Positions 53,511 through 64,000 of a stretch of 64,000 nt of DNA are shown here, in pieces; the stretch's first letter is position 1, and each line of letters opens with the position of its first letter. Both the position numbers and the translations under genes were made by a program. A model generated the notes under the pieces. The model had not been told where the DNA came from. It saw only the letters and a list, made by a program, of their open reading frames with translations, and did not search any database. This stretch comes from Brasenia schreberi. Its lineage: Eukaryota; Streptophyta; Magnoliopsida; Nymphaeales; Cabombaceae. Location: assembly GCA_036023115.1 (NCBI GenBank), contig JAYKKT010000074.1:6211501-6275500 (forward strand), given 5' to 3'.

Positions 53511-53575
<65 letters not shown>
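53511..53575. repeat. (TC)n microsatellite
   Basis: 65 bp of uninterrupted TC. Confidence 0.97.
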
Positions 53576-53577
<2 letters not shown>

Positions 53578-54849
53578 GGACCAAATATTCAGGAGTTTGC
53601 TTTGTTCTTTACATATGGAAGACATCTAATTGTTTTCATAAGCAAGAAGATGATCAGAAATGCATAATTTGTCTTGAGCACACAGGGTGAACTTGAAACA
53701 TAATTAGGTAACGCTGGATACTAATGAAGTTTAAGGTCATTTATCATTTAATACAACACGATAATCCCGTGGTTCCCCTTGTTTGCTCACAAGATTTTGC
53801 ATATAGTAATAAATCGACTTAGAGACAGAGATATAAAACACAACAACAAATCAAACCTTTTCCCAGAGTAACGCAACCATCTAGATGGATTCTCTGCTGC
53901 GATCATGCATGATCATGTGTCGTGCTACCATTTTTTTATGAGACGCCGAAGCCTAGCATACACGTGCACACATGCAACCCCAGAAATCGAAGTCGCGACC
54001 TGCCAGTGAGTATCAGAGTGCACTGCAGTTGTGCTAACACTTTGGGTGCGTGACATGCTAGAATTTACTTCAGGAAAGTAAGATTGTGATTCGACGTGTT
54101 TTAAGGCCTTCCTCGATCTTTTTAAGATGTTCTCCCTTGATTTTCTCTTGCATTTTGGTAGGGCCTCCATCGGGTACACTGATACAAGTATTTTCAAACT
54201 TATCAACTTATAAGAACAACATCTTTAAGCAATCCTATGTTCAAATCAATAGAGGAATAAAATAAATCACTTGGTAAAAGTTTCATGTATACTCAACGAT
54301 GTCTCCAAATTTCAAAAAGCAATTTAAAGTATGTAGCTCATGAGGGATCGATGGGCTGTAATACATAGTTGGCCCCTGTCTTAAAAGAGTTTCTAGATCC
54401 GCCACTCATATGCTCATAGAATGAGAAGAGTGTTCAGATTATGAGATGAGTTTGATACCCGGGGTTGTGCATTTGGCTTTGGCCACCCCGTCGTATTAGA
54501 AATTTGAGATAGTTGCTTGGTGCTTGCATTGATCCTCTCGCTATTCGTCATACGTTGACATTCTTGACCCATACATGCCATTGGTTTCATAAGCAAACAG
54601 AGGACATTTTGTCTGCAGTGGTATTATTCCCCCTCTCTCTCTCGCGCGCGCGCGCCCGCGCCCGCACTTGCACCGACTTGTGGTGCGTTCCTTATTACAG
54701 CTTTGAAGAAGAGTGACCCTGTTTAAATTACTTTGAAAGAGATGGAGGAACAAGTGACCAGAGAACTCATTTTCCTTTTTCTCTTGGACACCGAAGACTT
54801 CTTGTTTCAAGGGGACCTTCTTGGTCGGCAAGATCCACCTTAGGTAGGC

Positions 54850-55382
54850 ATCAGTCAGTTTGGTTTAATTATTTTAGTATAACCGAATAATTGAACTGAA
54901 CTGAACCGAATTGTATAGGTAACCAAACCAAATTACGTTAGTTCGGTTTGGTTATTTGATTTGGTTTATTCTTTTTGGGTGAATTATATATACTTATATA
55001 TATATATATATATGTATGTGTATGTATGCATATATGTGCATATATGTATATATACATGTATGTATGTGTAGAGAAATTAGTACATGTGAAAACCATTCTC
55101 AAAGATCTCCCTCCTCCGAACTTGAAAGATCAATCTTGATATCTTTGAGTAAAAAACAACTTATACAGTACATATTTATTGTACCTGAAAAAAGTACCAA
55201 CAAACTTTTTTACTTTTGAGATTAGAATTTCAATTGTGGATCGATTAAGATTTAAAAGCACATTTAAACATGGATTGATGTGTGCATGAACTATTCTTTC
55301 ATATATACATATATAAGCATATATACCGTATACATATATATATGTATATGCATATACACATAGATATATAAATATATATAAT

Positions 55383-55415
<33 letters not shown>

Positions 55416-55590
55416 GTGTGTGTGTATATGTATATATATTTGATTATTTGGTTTTCGAATCCTAAAAACCAAACCAAACTGATAAACCAAAGTTTTATAA
55501 AACTTTAAACTTAAACCAAACCTAATTGCAGTAGAACTGAACCAAAATAGTCAGTTCTGTTATATCTGAATAATACTCACCCCTACCTAC
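54850..55590. mobile_element. MITE-like element with GGTTTGGTT/AACCAAACC subterminal repeats
   Basis: Left part tcggtttggttatttgatttgg and right part ttgattatttggttttcg plus aaaccaaaccaaactgataaacc are inverted relatives. The right end reads aatactcacccctacc, the reverse of the ggtgagtatt terminus common in plant MITEs. The middle is TA/CATA repeats. Boundaries are approximate and no target duplication is certain. Confidence 0.5.
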
Positions 55591-57013
55591 CAGAATGCAG
55601 GGTTCGGTTCAAGGAGATCATTGGTAAAAGTTACTTTTCAGGGTACTCATTTAGCTAACATCAATACCTTATAGTCCCTTTCTTTGGAACTTGATTACAT
55701 ATAAATACTCTCAAATTCTGAAGTAGCAAGAGACTCGCTGCTCCACCTCAACTCAGCTTGCCTGATCATATACGAGGGCTTCCCTGATAAGCCTGATCAT
55801 TTAGCTAACATCAATACCTTATAAGCCTGACACTGTTTCTTGATCAAATAAAAAAAAACATGACTTGACAAAACAAGATGTTTGATTAACGCGTATGTGC
55901 CATTATAATACGCAAGAAATAACTGAATCAAACGTTTAATTTTTCTAACATGCTCTTGTATGTTTAATTATATTGGATGCATGCACGAGGAGACGTGCAT
56001 GCCCAGCCTCGGTCAACCCTCACACTCATAGGGTTTCTTTATCCAAAAAAATTGTTTTTCTTTCTTTTTCTTCTTCTTCTTTTTTTAACATTTTGTCTCG
56101 TTTAGATCGGGTATGGGCCTAAGCGAACCACAGGTATTACCAGAGATCTACATTGTACTCAACATCAAACAACTTTGCGTTTCTGAGCTATAAGCCTATA
56201 ACCACTGCTTGATTTGGGTTTTAGTTGATCAATCTATCCATTTACCCGCGAAGCTGTTATCCGAATTCTACTTAGTCGATTAATTTTACACAAATCACTT
56301 AATCAACATGGATTCAATACATGGCCGAAGCAAAACCAAGTTTGATCTGATTCATTACAGTTGCAATTAAACTTGGAAATAATAATATTATGTTTGTGCT
56401 TTTAAAGAGTTTGTATGATCCTTTTTTAACCTACTGCGCTTATTCATATTTTCGAGCGAGAACTTTTTTTTATTTATGCACAAGGAGATGCCAAAGCCAA
56501 AAGCATGCCCAAGTAACATATGGCCCGTGGCAGATCCACATTGCGGCGAAGTGGGGCGATCACCCCACCCAAAATTCTAGAAGTTTGAATTTTCGTATTG
56601 GAAATTTTTGCAAAACTTCTAAACGATTTGATGTCCTTGTTTTTGTTAAAAATTTATATAGGTGACAAAAATTTTTGATATTTCAAAAGTTTTTTTTTTA
56701 GTTTGACCCCTAAAAAATTCCGGCCTATTTTCCAAGTCAGTGGGCGACGAATTCGGATCCAGATCCGAATTCGGGCTGACAGATCCATATTCGGAGCACA
56801 GCTCGATCCGATCCATTTAGGACGGGTTTACAGTTGGGCCTTTAAATGGGACCGAGTTCGCCGCTTGATTTTGGAGAGCCGTGGAAACGCGCGGAGACCG
56901 TTGAGCCATTTCCAGTTTCCACCTCTTTTTTCTCCCACGCATTTCCTCTCTCTCTCTCTCTCTCTCTCCGAGACTAAGGATTGCCGGCGTTCCATCGACA
57001 GCGGTTCAGAGGG

Positions 57014-60000
57014 ATGGGGAGAACAGATTCCGACGGCTTCTATCCCGTCAGAGAAGAGTGCCGAGCCGATGCCCCCCCTACGCGATTTGTTCCCAAGGTT
57101 TTCCATTATCCTTTTGTTTTCTTGTGGTCGTAGACTCGGAATCGTGAATAAGCGGATTAAATTATCCGAATGACCGAGATGCGGTCAGAATTTGGGACGT
57201 CATGTAATTTATGAGAGAATTGCGTTAGTTCGATTTGGAAACAATTTGTTTCTTTTTTGGATTTGTGAAATCTGGAACAGGATTATTTCAGAAGACTATA
57301 GGAGACGGATGCGTTGAGATGAAGTCCGAATCTTGGATCTCTCCGAATTATGAAAAGACTTTGATCGTTGAATCTGGAAACTTGTGCTTGTTTCTTCTAT
57401 TTTCTTTTAAACTTGTGATTTCGGTATGGGGACATCTGGAACTTATAAGAACGGGATGCGTTATATCGAGACCGAGTGTTGGATCATCCTTCAAATGCGA
57501 TAAAGTTTTATTCGTTTGATTGGGAGAGCTTGCATGGTGTTTGTTTATTTGGAGTTTCCTTTTAGGCTTACGAACGAGCGCGTCATGGATGATCATTTGA
57601 TTTTCATTTGCGGTTGATTTTCTATCGAGTTTTTGCCGTTGAATTGTGGTTTTGCTAGTTCTCTTCCGTCTACTTAATGCACGTAACCAAAGCGTGAAAC
57701 TTTGATTCGTTAATTCTGATTCATATGTCTTGACGATTCAGTTAGTATAGATTACAGGAACAAGCAGTCGGAACGGGAACGTGGAAATGAAAATATTGAA
57801 CGATGCCTCTCGATCAAAGGTTGGGACCGATGCCTGTCAGTCATGTTCGTTTTTGGATGGAAGGAATTTCAATTAGAAAGAACAGAAAGGAATGCTCAAG
57901 TTCGTGTTTTAAGGAAGATGACATGAAACCCCAGTCAATTATAAATGACATAATGTGCTTAAGAAACGGACCAAATGATTTGTTCATTTCAGTGTACTAT
58001 GGACCAAATCCATCATGAGAATGGAAAATAAGGTTTTGAAAATGGGCATGATCGCCTAGCTCTGATGTTTTGAGTTTGTCATAATTACAGAACTTGTTTC
58101 ATCCATCAAATGAGTGATATTATATGAAGACCACTTTGTCACTTTGCTGATCTTTTACCCAAAGAACTGCAGGAAAAAAATCGTGATCATTAAGGTCATT
58201 TAATCACATGTACTGATTGAAAAAGCAGAAATAAAACTTATCAAGGCAATTGCAGTTATAATTTGGTTGCAACAATAAAAAAAGGCTCGCATTGTTCATA
58301 TCTAACGAACTACTGGATAATATATGTGAATGTATTTGATCCGAGAACTTAGTAGGACTTGTTGGGATGCGCTCCTTAGCACTGGGAAGGAAGTTGATTT
58401 CATGCGCTAGCAAACACAGGTGCGTGAATGAATGCTTTTGGCATGTGATGACTAGAGAGATCTCAAATTTTCAAATTTTCAGATAAGACAGTTATTTTAT
58501 TTTTATGGCAGATTGACTACATCAAATTCTGCTTTTACCTGCTACATCATATTGCATATGATTGATTATCCACTATCCGTTCTCTTTCTTTCCTTAACAT
58601 AATTTGCTCCTGTGAAGAATTCTTTCCTGCAATACGAAGTTGGTTGTCAGTCTGTGTTTGCAGGCTGATTTCCTAGAGTTCTTGCTGAAGTATCTTTTAT
58701 TTAGATTATTTTTTTTTCTGCTCGTAGACAAGGAAAACTCTTAGTGAACGAAAGTGGCACTCTGTATTTCATCCAGAAGGTGAAGTGGACTTCAAGGAAG
58801 CGCTTAAGAGGATCCAACGTGGTGTAAGTGTTCTTTTCCTCCCTCCTTAAAATTGTAATCATTTGCATCTCAGCAAGTAGGCAATGGGACTGACAGAAAA
58901 TATGGTGCCTGTCAAACAGTTGACGTTGGACAGTTTTTATTCATTTTGGTGCTGACAATGAGTTCTATTGGTCTCAATTTAAGATATTTATAGCTAATGG
59001 GGATGTTGGACAATTTTGATTTTTTTCTTTTGACTAGTTCAGGGGAGTTCTTAAATACATGAATGAGAGGATGTGAGAAGAAACTTGAAACATTTGAAGC
59101 CATTGTTTAGATATTAGTACTTCTAGTTTGGAATGGTTGACTTCTAGGTGAAAATGGTCTTAATACAAGAAATATATAGTCGCTGATTATGAAGCTGGAT
59201 TGCAATGTTAAAATTGTCTTATTTGCTCGCAATGTAGCTTCACTACATACTCCATATAGCTCTACAACAACAACAACTAAGCATTTTCCCATACTAGATG
59301 AGGTCACCTACATGGATTCTTTGTTTCCATAGAGCTCGATCATGTGCCACACTGCATATAGCTCTCTGTGTATAAAATACTAAAGTACTGCATAGAGCTA
59401 TATGTGCAGATACATGTAATTTAGAATAAGTGCCATACCGATCAATTTGTTTCATTAGCCTTTTCTTTGTTTCATGTGTGAACATGTGCGTCCTCATATG
59501 TTATACCAGAAACTCAGATGCATTGAATATTTTCATTTTCTGTTTTTACTTTAAGTAAGACTTTGCCTTATATATAATATGTAGGTATGTACCTTGGACC
59601 TATATACTGTTAGCCGCTTCTGGAGGTCCCTTCCTAAATTCTGTAATTGGTGGTGGATGGTCTTTCATCTTTGGAATTGATTAGATTTCACACAATTTGG
59701 TTCTACGATATCATTTTCTCTTGCACTTGCATGATATGATGTATATGTTGAACTTCTCTTTAAGCAGGGTATTCATCCTTCAATCAGGGGCACAGTGTGG
59801 GAGTTTCTTCTTGGATGTTATGATCCCAACACCACATTTGATCAACGGGGCAGTTTGAGGCAGCAGAGGAGGTAACTTGTATTTTCATTCTTATACTGCA
59901 TTGTCCATTCAATGTATTGGGAGAAAGAAGATCAAAAGAAGAACTGTAAGAAGGTTAGAAAAACTAAATTTGGAAAGTATTAAAAGAGGTAGAGGACGAC

Positions 60001-62871
60001 CACAAAAGTGTTGGAAAGAAACAATAAAGAATGATCTAGCTTATTGGGAGTTAACTGCTAACATGGCACACGATAGGGATCTGTGGAAACAAAGAATCCA
60101 TGTAGCCGACCCCGTCTAGTATGGGAAAAGGCTTAGTTGTTGTTGTTTTTGTACTGCATTGTCCATTCAATATATGACCTAGTAATGGCATGGATATTTT
60201 CTCCTGTTATCATGATGCTCTTTTTTTAGCTGACCCCATCTAGTATGGGAAAAGGCTTAGTTGTTATTGTTGTATCATGATGTTCTTTTTTCTTTTCTAA
60301 TTTTTGGGTGTACTTTGGATCGGTTAGTCTTACCATACCCTGTATAGGTCCTACTTTAAGGACTCGTCATTCTGTGGCCTTTGATTTTCCTGTTTGTTCC
60401 CCCCTGCCTTTTACTTGAGTCTTTTTTGACAATTCATGGTTTGTTTATTTTTGTTATCTTCTGCCTATGACAGAGAACAATATGCCTTATGGAAAACAGA
60501 GTGCCGAAATATGGAACCTGCCATTGGTAGTGGAAGAGTAATTACCTCACCAATTATTACTGAAGATGGACAGCCTATTGAAGAACCAAATGAAGTTACA
60601 GAAGCAAGATCAAGTGAAGATGCATCCTCAAATACAGAAAATTATCATAACCCCTTTACTGATGATTGTTCACCTTTTGATGGAGAAAAGATGAATTGTG
60701 TTTCTCATCCTTCAACAAGTCATAACGCCAACCCTCAAAAAGCTCCTCTAGATGAGAAAGTCATTCAATGGAAACGGACATTGCACCAAATAGGTGACTG
60801 CTTCTCTTTGATATTCCATCTTAATTATTCCACAACAATTGTTTATCAATTTTATGTGTTCATGGTTCAAGTTTCTTGTTATGCTTTGTGTAGTTCTTAC
60901 TTCTCAACAATTGGTTCCTTCGTTGCATACGCGTATCCGCGGTTGGGTACTAGACAATGTAAGAACATATAAGTTCACACCCATACTTTGTATTCTTGAG
61001 TCAAATCTTCTGGTTCTATTCTTTAGATAAGATAGAAATGCTACCCATCCTTAGCAGATGGGGGAAGTATATGAAATCTTCTTAAAATAAATAAGCAGTT
61101 CCCTATCTCTCTCATCCTTAGAGACTTAAAGTATAGCATGTTTAATTTTTCCTAAGAGCAATTCTATGATTTCGAGGACAATGGATTATAGCAGAAAAAA
61201 TCAGCACGGAATGTGTTTTTGGTAAAAACAACCATATAAATGCGATCTCCATGTCTAAGAATCTTGACATTGGCTATTAACACATCTTTCTGGATAAGAG
61301 GATCAATTTCATGAGGGTCTAAAAACAGGTAATCGTAGCTTATAAAATCTGATCTGCACCCTTGGAAAGTGTAATATGTTATATCCATGTATCTTCAATA
61401 ATCCAGACTCCAGAAACGATTGTATGACTAGTTTTTCGAAAAAATTACATAACATAGAAGTTCAACACTTACTGTGTGTAGATATGTAAGATATTTTCCA
61501 GTTCCTTTTCACTTATTTATATAAAGTAAAAAGGAAAGAGTAAATTAAAGAGACTCGGTCACCTCCTCTTCCTCTCTTCCTTATCTTTAGATCAAGAAAA
61601 CTACTAATCTGTCTATATTCCATTCCTTAAAATAAAGAGTGCTTTTCTTTTCTCTCTTAAGTTACTACACTTGTTTTTCTTTTTAGTTTTTTTTCTGCAA
61701 ATGATGGCATGCATGATGGAGATGGACCATCCCGTTATATGAGAAAGAACTTAAAACGACACTCTAACCTAATGAATGTTTTGTGTCAATTTAAACATTT
61801 TCAATCTATGTTCCAATAAGAAACTAAGAAACCTCAAGATTCCGAGAACAATATGGTATTTTATATTTTTTATAACGGAGGTGTTTCAGTTGTTCATGGA
61901 AACTTGTTTGTGTATGTGATGCTTACCTATTTCAACATGGACAGGTTTGGATGTTGTTCGCACAGATCGGGTGCTCGTCTTTTATGAGAGCCCAGAAAAT
62001 CGGTCAAAACTGTGGGACATTTTGGCGGTCTATGCGTGGATAGATAAGGATGTTGGATATTGCCAAGGTGCACCACTTATAGTATATCATGATATTTTAT
62101 GGTCCGACTGTTGAAATATATGAACTTCTGCTTCACCTGATAAAAGTGATTTTCTTATTTGGTGGTTATTTGGACATATTATCTTGGATATGCTAATTTG
62201 GATAGCAAAACATTATTGACCAGGGATGAGTGATCTTTGCTCTCCAATGGTTGTACTTTTTGAGAACGAGGCGGATGCATTTTGGTGCTTTGAGAGACTT
62301 ATGCGTAGACTGGTATCTCTTTACTTCTCTCTTGGTTTTGAAATTTCTTCACCGTTCTTCTCTTTTTTTCTTCACTTGAATATTATTTTGCTTTGCCCTC
62401 TTACTGCATGCATGTAATAGAAGAATTACATGTTAGGCATTGTTCTCATAATTTTGTTGCATGTAATGTTTATTGTAGCCATGGCATGTTTTAGGATGAT
62501 CATTTATTTCAAGTCATTTTAAACTTAAGTACCTAATGCTAACTCAAGTATGTGTTATTATAGACCGAGTATTCCTTTATGGAAAGTAGGACATTTGATC
62601 CGCAGCAGACTGCACATTCCTGCTACTGTGAGGCATTGCAGAAGAATCCCATCTCTGATGCATATGACTGGAATAACTGCGACATGTAGTTATTCCTTAT
62701 TTTTGATAGAACTTAATTTATGGCGATTCATGACAAACTGGATACTGAAACAGGGGGAAATTATTAACTTTAGTCTTTGAGTTCAAATAAAGAAGTAAGA
62801 AACTTGAAGATAAATATTTGAGTTATTAAGTGTGTGCACATCAAGATGCTCCTTCAACTCTTATTTGTACA

Positions 62872-62931
<60 letters not shown>

Positions 62932-64000
62932 TCTCCCCCCGACCACCCCCACCACACCCACCCACCACCACAGCCATGGGATTTCAGTAGATAGCCGTCT
63001 ATCATGTAGCAGGAAATTCCCAGTTGCTGCAGGCATAGGTTACCCTTTCTCTATTTGCTTGTTTAACCATGTCCTCTAAGTTCTTGGTTTCATAAGTTCT
63101 CATTTTATTCCCTTCTCATTTGCAGCCACGGTGCATAAATGTTAAGAGCTTTGAATTTGAGCAACGGTGAACACTATATACTACAATTTCTTCATCTGAT
63201 GCTTTCAGAGTATTGAATTAGATTGGTTTGAATAAATTGTCTAATGTTCAACCTGAACTATTGATATTTGTCATTCACTTTGATTGGTCGAGACAAGTTG
63301 GAAATCTTCATCGCAAGCATGATTATGTTTTCTGCATTTGGTGTGCCTATCTGGATTCTATTGTTCCTTATATTTGATTCTTTTTTTATTTGGGTACAAC
63401 AAAGCGAGGAAATTTTAGAAGCACCAGAACTTCTATTGGAGTTCAATCAGAACTTACTAGATTATCATCAATTGTTAAATCAGTTGAACCAAAGCTCCAT
63501 CAGCACCTAGGTAACATTTATCATTACTTCTATAAATGTTATTTACTTTCCCTCAGGTTCTCATTAAAACCTACTTTAAGTGGATTTCCTGCATATCATA
63601 TGATAACCGTATGACTTTTTATAAGATCCAGATTCCAGAGCTTAGAGCAAAAGTTATTGCAATAGTCTTTTTGATTGTCAATACGTACATTCATATAGTC
63701 TTTTTAATTGTATTGACCTATGTGCCTGACAAATTTCTAAATGCATGTTCGTTTTTTCTTCCCTTTTCTTGAGGTTCTTTTTTTATTTTGCTAATTAATT
63801 GTTTCTCAGTGTATATTAAAATTCTTTTAATTGGAATCACTCATCTCTTCATGTATTGACATATACTTGACATAGAACTTTTTCTTATGCTTTTAATCCA
63901 AACATTGATATTTTAGATTAATCCATGCATGCAGTTTTTTCTCGTGTTATTTCTAACTTAACATATATGAAAGATGACTGATAGAAATGAAGATGGTGGG
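57014..64000 (+). CDS. TBC-domain Rab GTPase-activating protein (3' partial)
   Basis: Plant Ypt/Rab-GAP of the Gyp1 superfamily; TBC domains speed GTP hydrolysis by Rab GTPases in membrane traffic. Exons: 57014-57097, 58728-58823, 59768-59871, 60474-60793, 61945-62067, 62224-62312, 63405-63510, all in phase. Start MGRTDSDGFYPVREECRADA is chosen because it reads straight into PTRFVPK and TRKTLSERKWHSVF as in relatives. Then GIHPSIRGTVWEFLLGCYDP, REQYALWKTECRNM, IGSGRVITSPIITEDGQPI, an acidic/polar insert, VIQWKRTLHQIG, and the TBC signatures GLDVVRTDR (IxxDxxR type, catalytic Arg) and WIDKDVGYCQGMSDL (YCQ box, catalytic Gln), ADAFWCFERLMRRL, VEPKLHQHL. The rest lies past the window. No damage is seen. 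A CT-rich leader (56945-56969) precedes the ATG. Confidence 0.93.
57098..58727 (+). other. TBC gene intron 1, 1.6 kb
   Basis: Donor gttttc, acceptor ctcgtag. AT-rich; open frames inside resemble nothing known; no element recognised. Confidence 0.7.
59264..59354 (-). mobile_element. 91-bp RTE 3' end in TBC intron 2, 11-bp TSD
   Basis: Reverse-complement RTE terminus (gtggaaacaaagaatcc-like through cttagttgttgttg) between identical CATATAGCTCT copies at 59253-59263 and 59355-59365. Confidence 0.9.
59913..60151 (+). mobile_element. 239-bp RTE 3' end in TBC intron 3, 19-bp TSD
   Basis: Codes for the last RTE residues ([30 protein letters not shown]) and ends with the usual terminus and TTG tail. 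Flanked by identical TACTGCATTGTCCATTCAA at 59894-59912 and 60152-60170. Confidence 0.93.
60228..60272 (+). mobile_element. 45-bp RTE 3' end in TBC intron 3, about 19-bp TSD
   Basis: Only agctgaccccatctagtatg and the following gggaaaaggcttag plus TTG repeats remain. Flanks tatcatgatgctctttttt (60208-60226) and tatcatgatgttctttttt (60273-60291) agree except for one base. Confidence 0.85.
60794..61944 (+). other. TBC gene intron 4
   Basis: GT-AG intron of about 1.15 kb (gtgact ... tggacag). Nothing recognised inside. Confidence 0.7.
62313..63404 (+). other. TBC gene intron 6 with a CT microsatellite
   Basis: Donor gtatct, acceptor caacaaag (weak, few pyrimidines next to it). Contains a CT array at 62874-62935 followed by a C-rich stretch. 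No element recognised. Confidence 0.65.
62874..62935. repeat. (TC)n microsatellite
   Basis: About 62 bp of TC with a single GT interruption near 62919. Confidence 0.95.
63511..64000 (+). other. TBC gene intron 7, runs off the window
   Basis: It begins gtaaca after the codons HQHL plus G. The next expected TBC exon is not visible before 64000. Confidence 0.6.

Larger units (their letters stand above)
52305..57013. other. Spacer between divergent RPL14 and the TBC gene
   Basis: Contains two MITE-like elements (52476-52739, about 54850-55590) and microsatellites (CT at 53511-53575; a CG-rich array near 54641-54664). A 26-bp phrase (catttagctaacatcaatac...) occurs at 55648 and again at 55798. 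No gene recognised. The last 300 bp include the CT-rich leader of the TBC gene. Confidence 0.5.

Noticed and set aside
54641..54664. CG-rich array that might be a CpG-island core
   Set aside because: A short simple repeat of CG/CCCG next to a CT run, with no adjacent gene start.
57803..58018. 71-codon open frame in TBC intron 1
   Set aside because: It lies between well-placed coding exons that join in phase without it, and matches nothing known.

Overview
The window is nuclear DNA from a flowering plant. It holds spliced genes with GT-AG (and two apparent GC-AG) introns, whose products match plant families: a plant casein kinase 1-like C-terminus, the plant PP2A B'' subunit, 60S ribosomal protein L14 and a plant TBC Rab-GAP. 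Introns and spacers are full of plant-type Ty1/copia, RTE-type LINE and hAT elements and long CT and AT microsatellites. The species cannot be assigned from the sequence alone; I see no grass-like features.

Layout: (1) 21-1083 (+), last two coding exons of a casein kinase 1-like gene. (2) 3028-20696 (+), a 12-exon PP2A B'' gene spread over about 17.7 kb because three introns carry transposons: a copia fragment in intron 4; a near-full-length RTE LINE and a hAT relic holding an ankyrin/PGG gene fragment in intron 6. Its first nine exons read cleanly but the last three carry five 1-base indels. (3) 21.8-34.4 kb, a nested transposon block: a decayed minus-strand copia whose 3' LTR is split by an RTE LINE, which is itself split by a 1195-bp non-autonomous hAT element with a perfect 8-bp target duplication; next to it a plus-strand copia with both LTRs, PBS, PPT and a 5-bp target duplication. 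(4) 34.4-40.4 kb, gene-poor DNA with microsatellites and a tandemly duplicated MITE-like element. (5) 40432-45580 (+), a decayed diphthine-ammonia ligase (DPH6/RidA fusion) gene that lacks its central ATP-binding exons, has a mutated PP-loop, and carries nonsense codons, frameshifts and a microsatellite inside an exon. (6) 45.65-46.8 kb, a truncated RTE LINE. (7) 52275-49047 (-), an intact RPL14 gene of 134 codons with an RTE copy in an intron. (8) 52.3-57 kb, spacer with a hAT-type MITE and a second MITE-like element. (9) 57014 to beyond the window end (+), a TBC-domain Rab-GAP gene whose introns hold three very short RTE 3' ends with target duplications.

The genes are unrelated housekeeping or signalling loci (kinase, phosphatase subunit, translation-factor modification, ribosome, vesicle traffic). 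What links them is repeated invasion by one RTE LINE family with a (TTG)n tail; seven copies are visible. I found no bacterial-type system, CRISPR array or clear RNA gene. The most informative signals are the RTE truncation series (down to about 45 bp, still flanked by target duplications), the clean nested hAT insertion, the ankyrin/PGG fragment inside a hAT relic, and clustered damage in two adjacent conserved genes (PP2A B'' and DPH6), which is either real decay or consensus error in the assembly.
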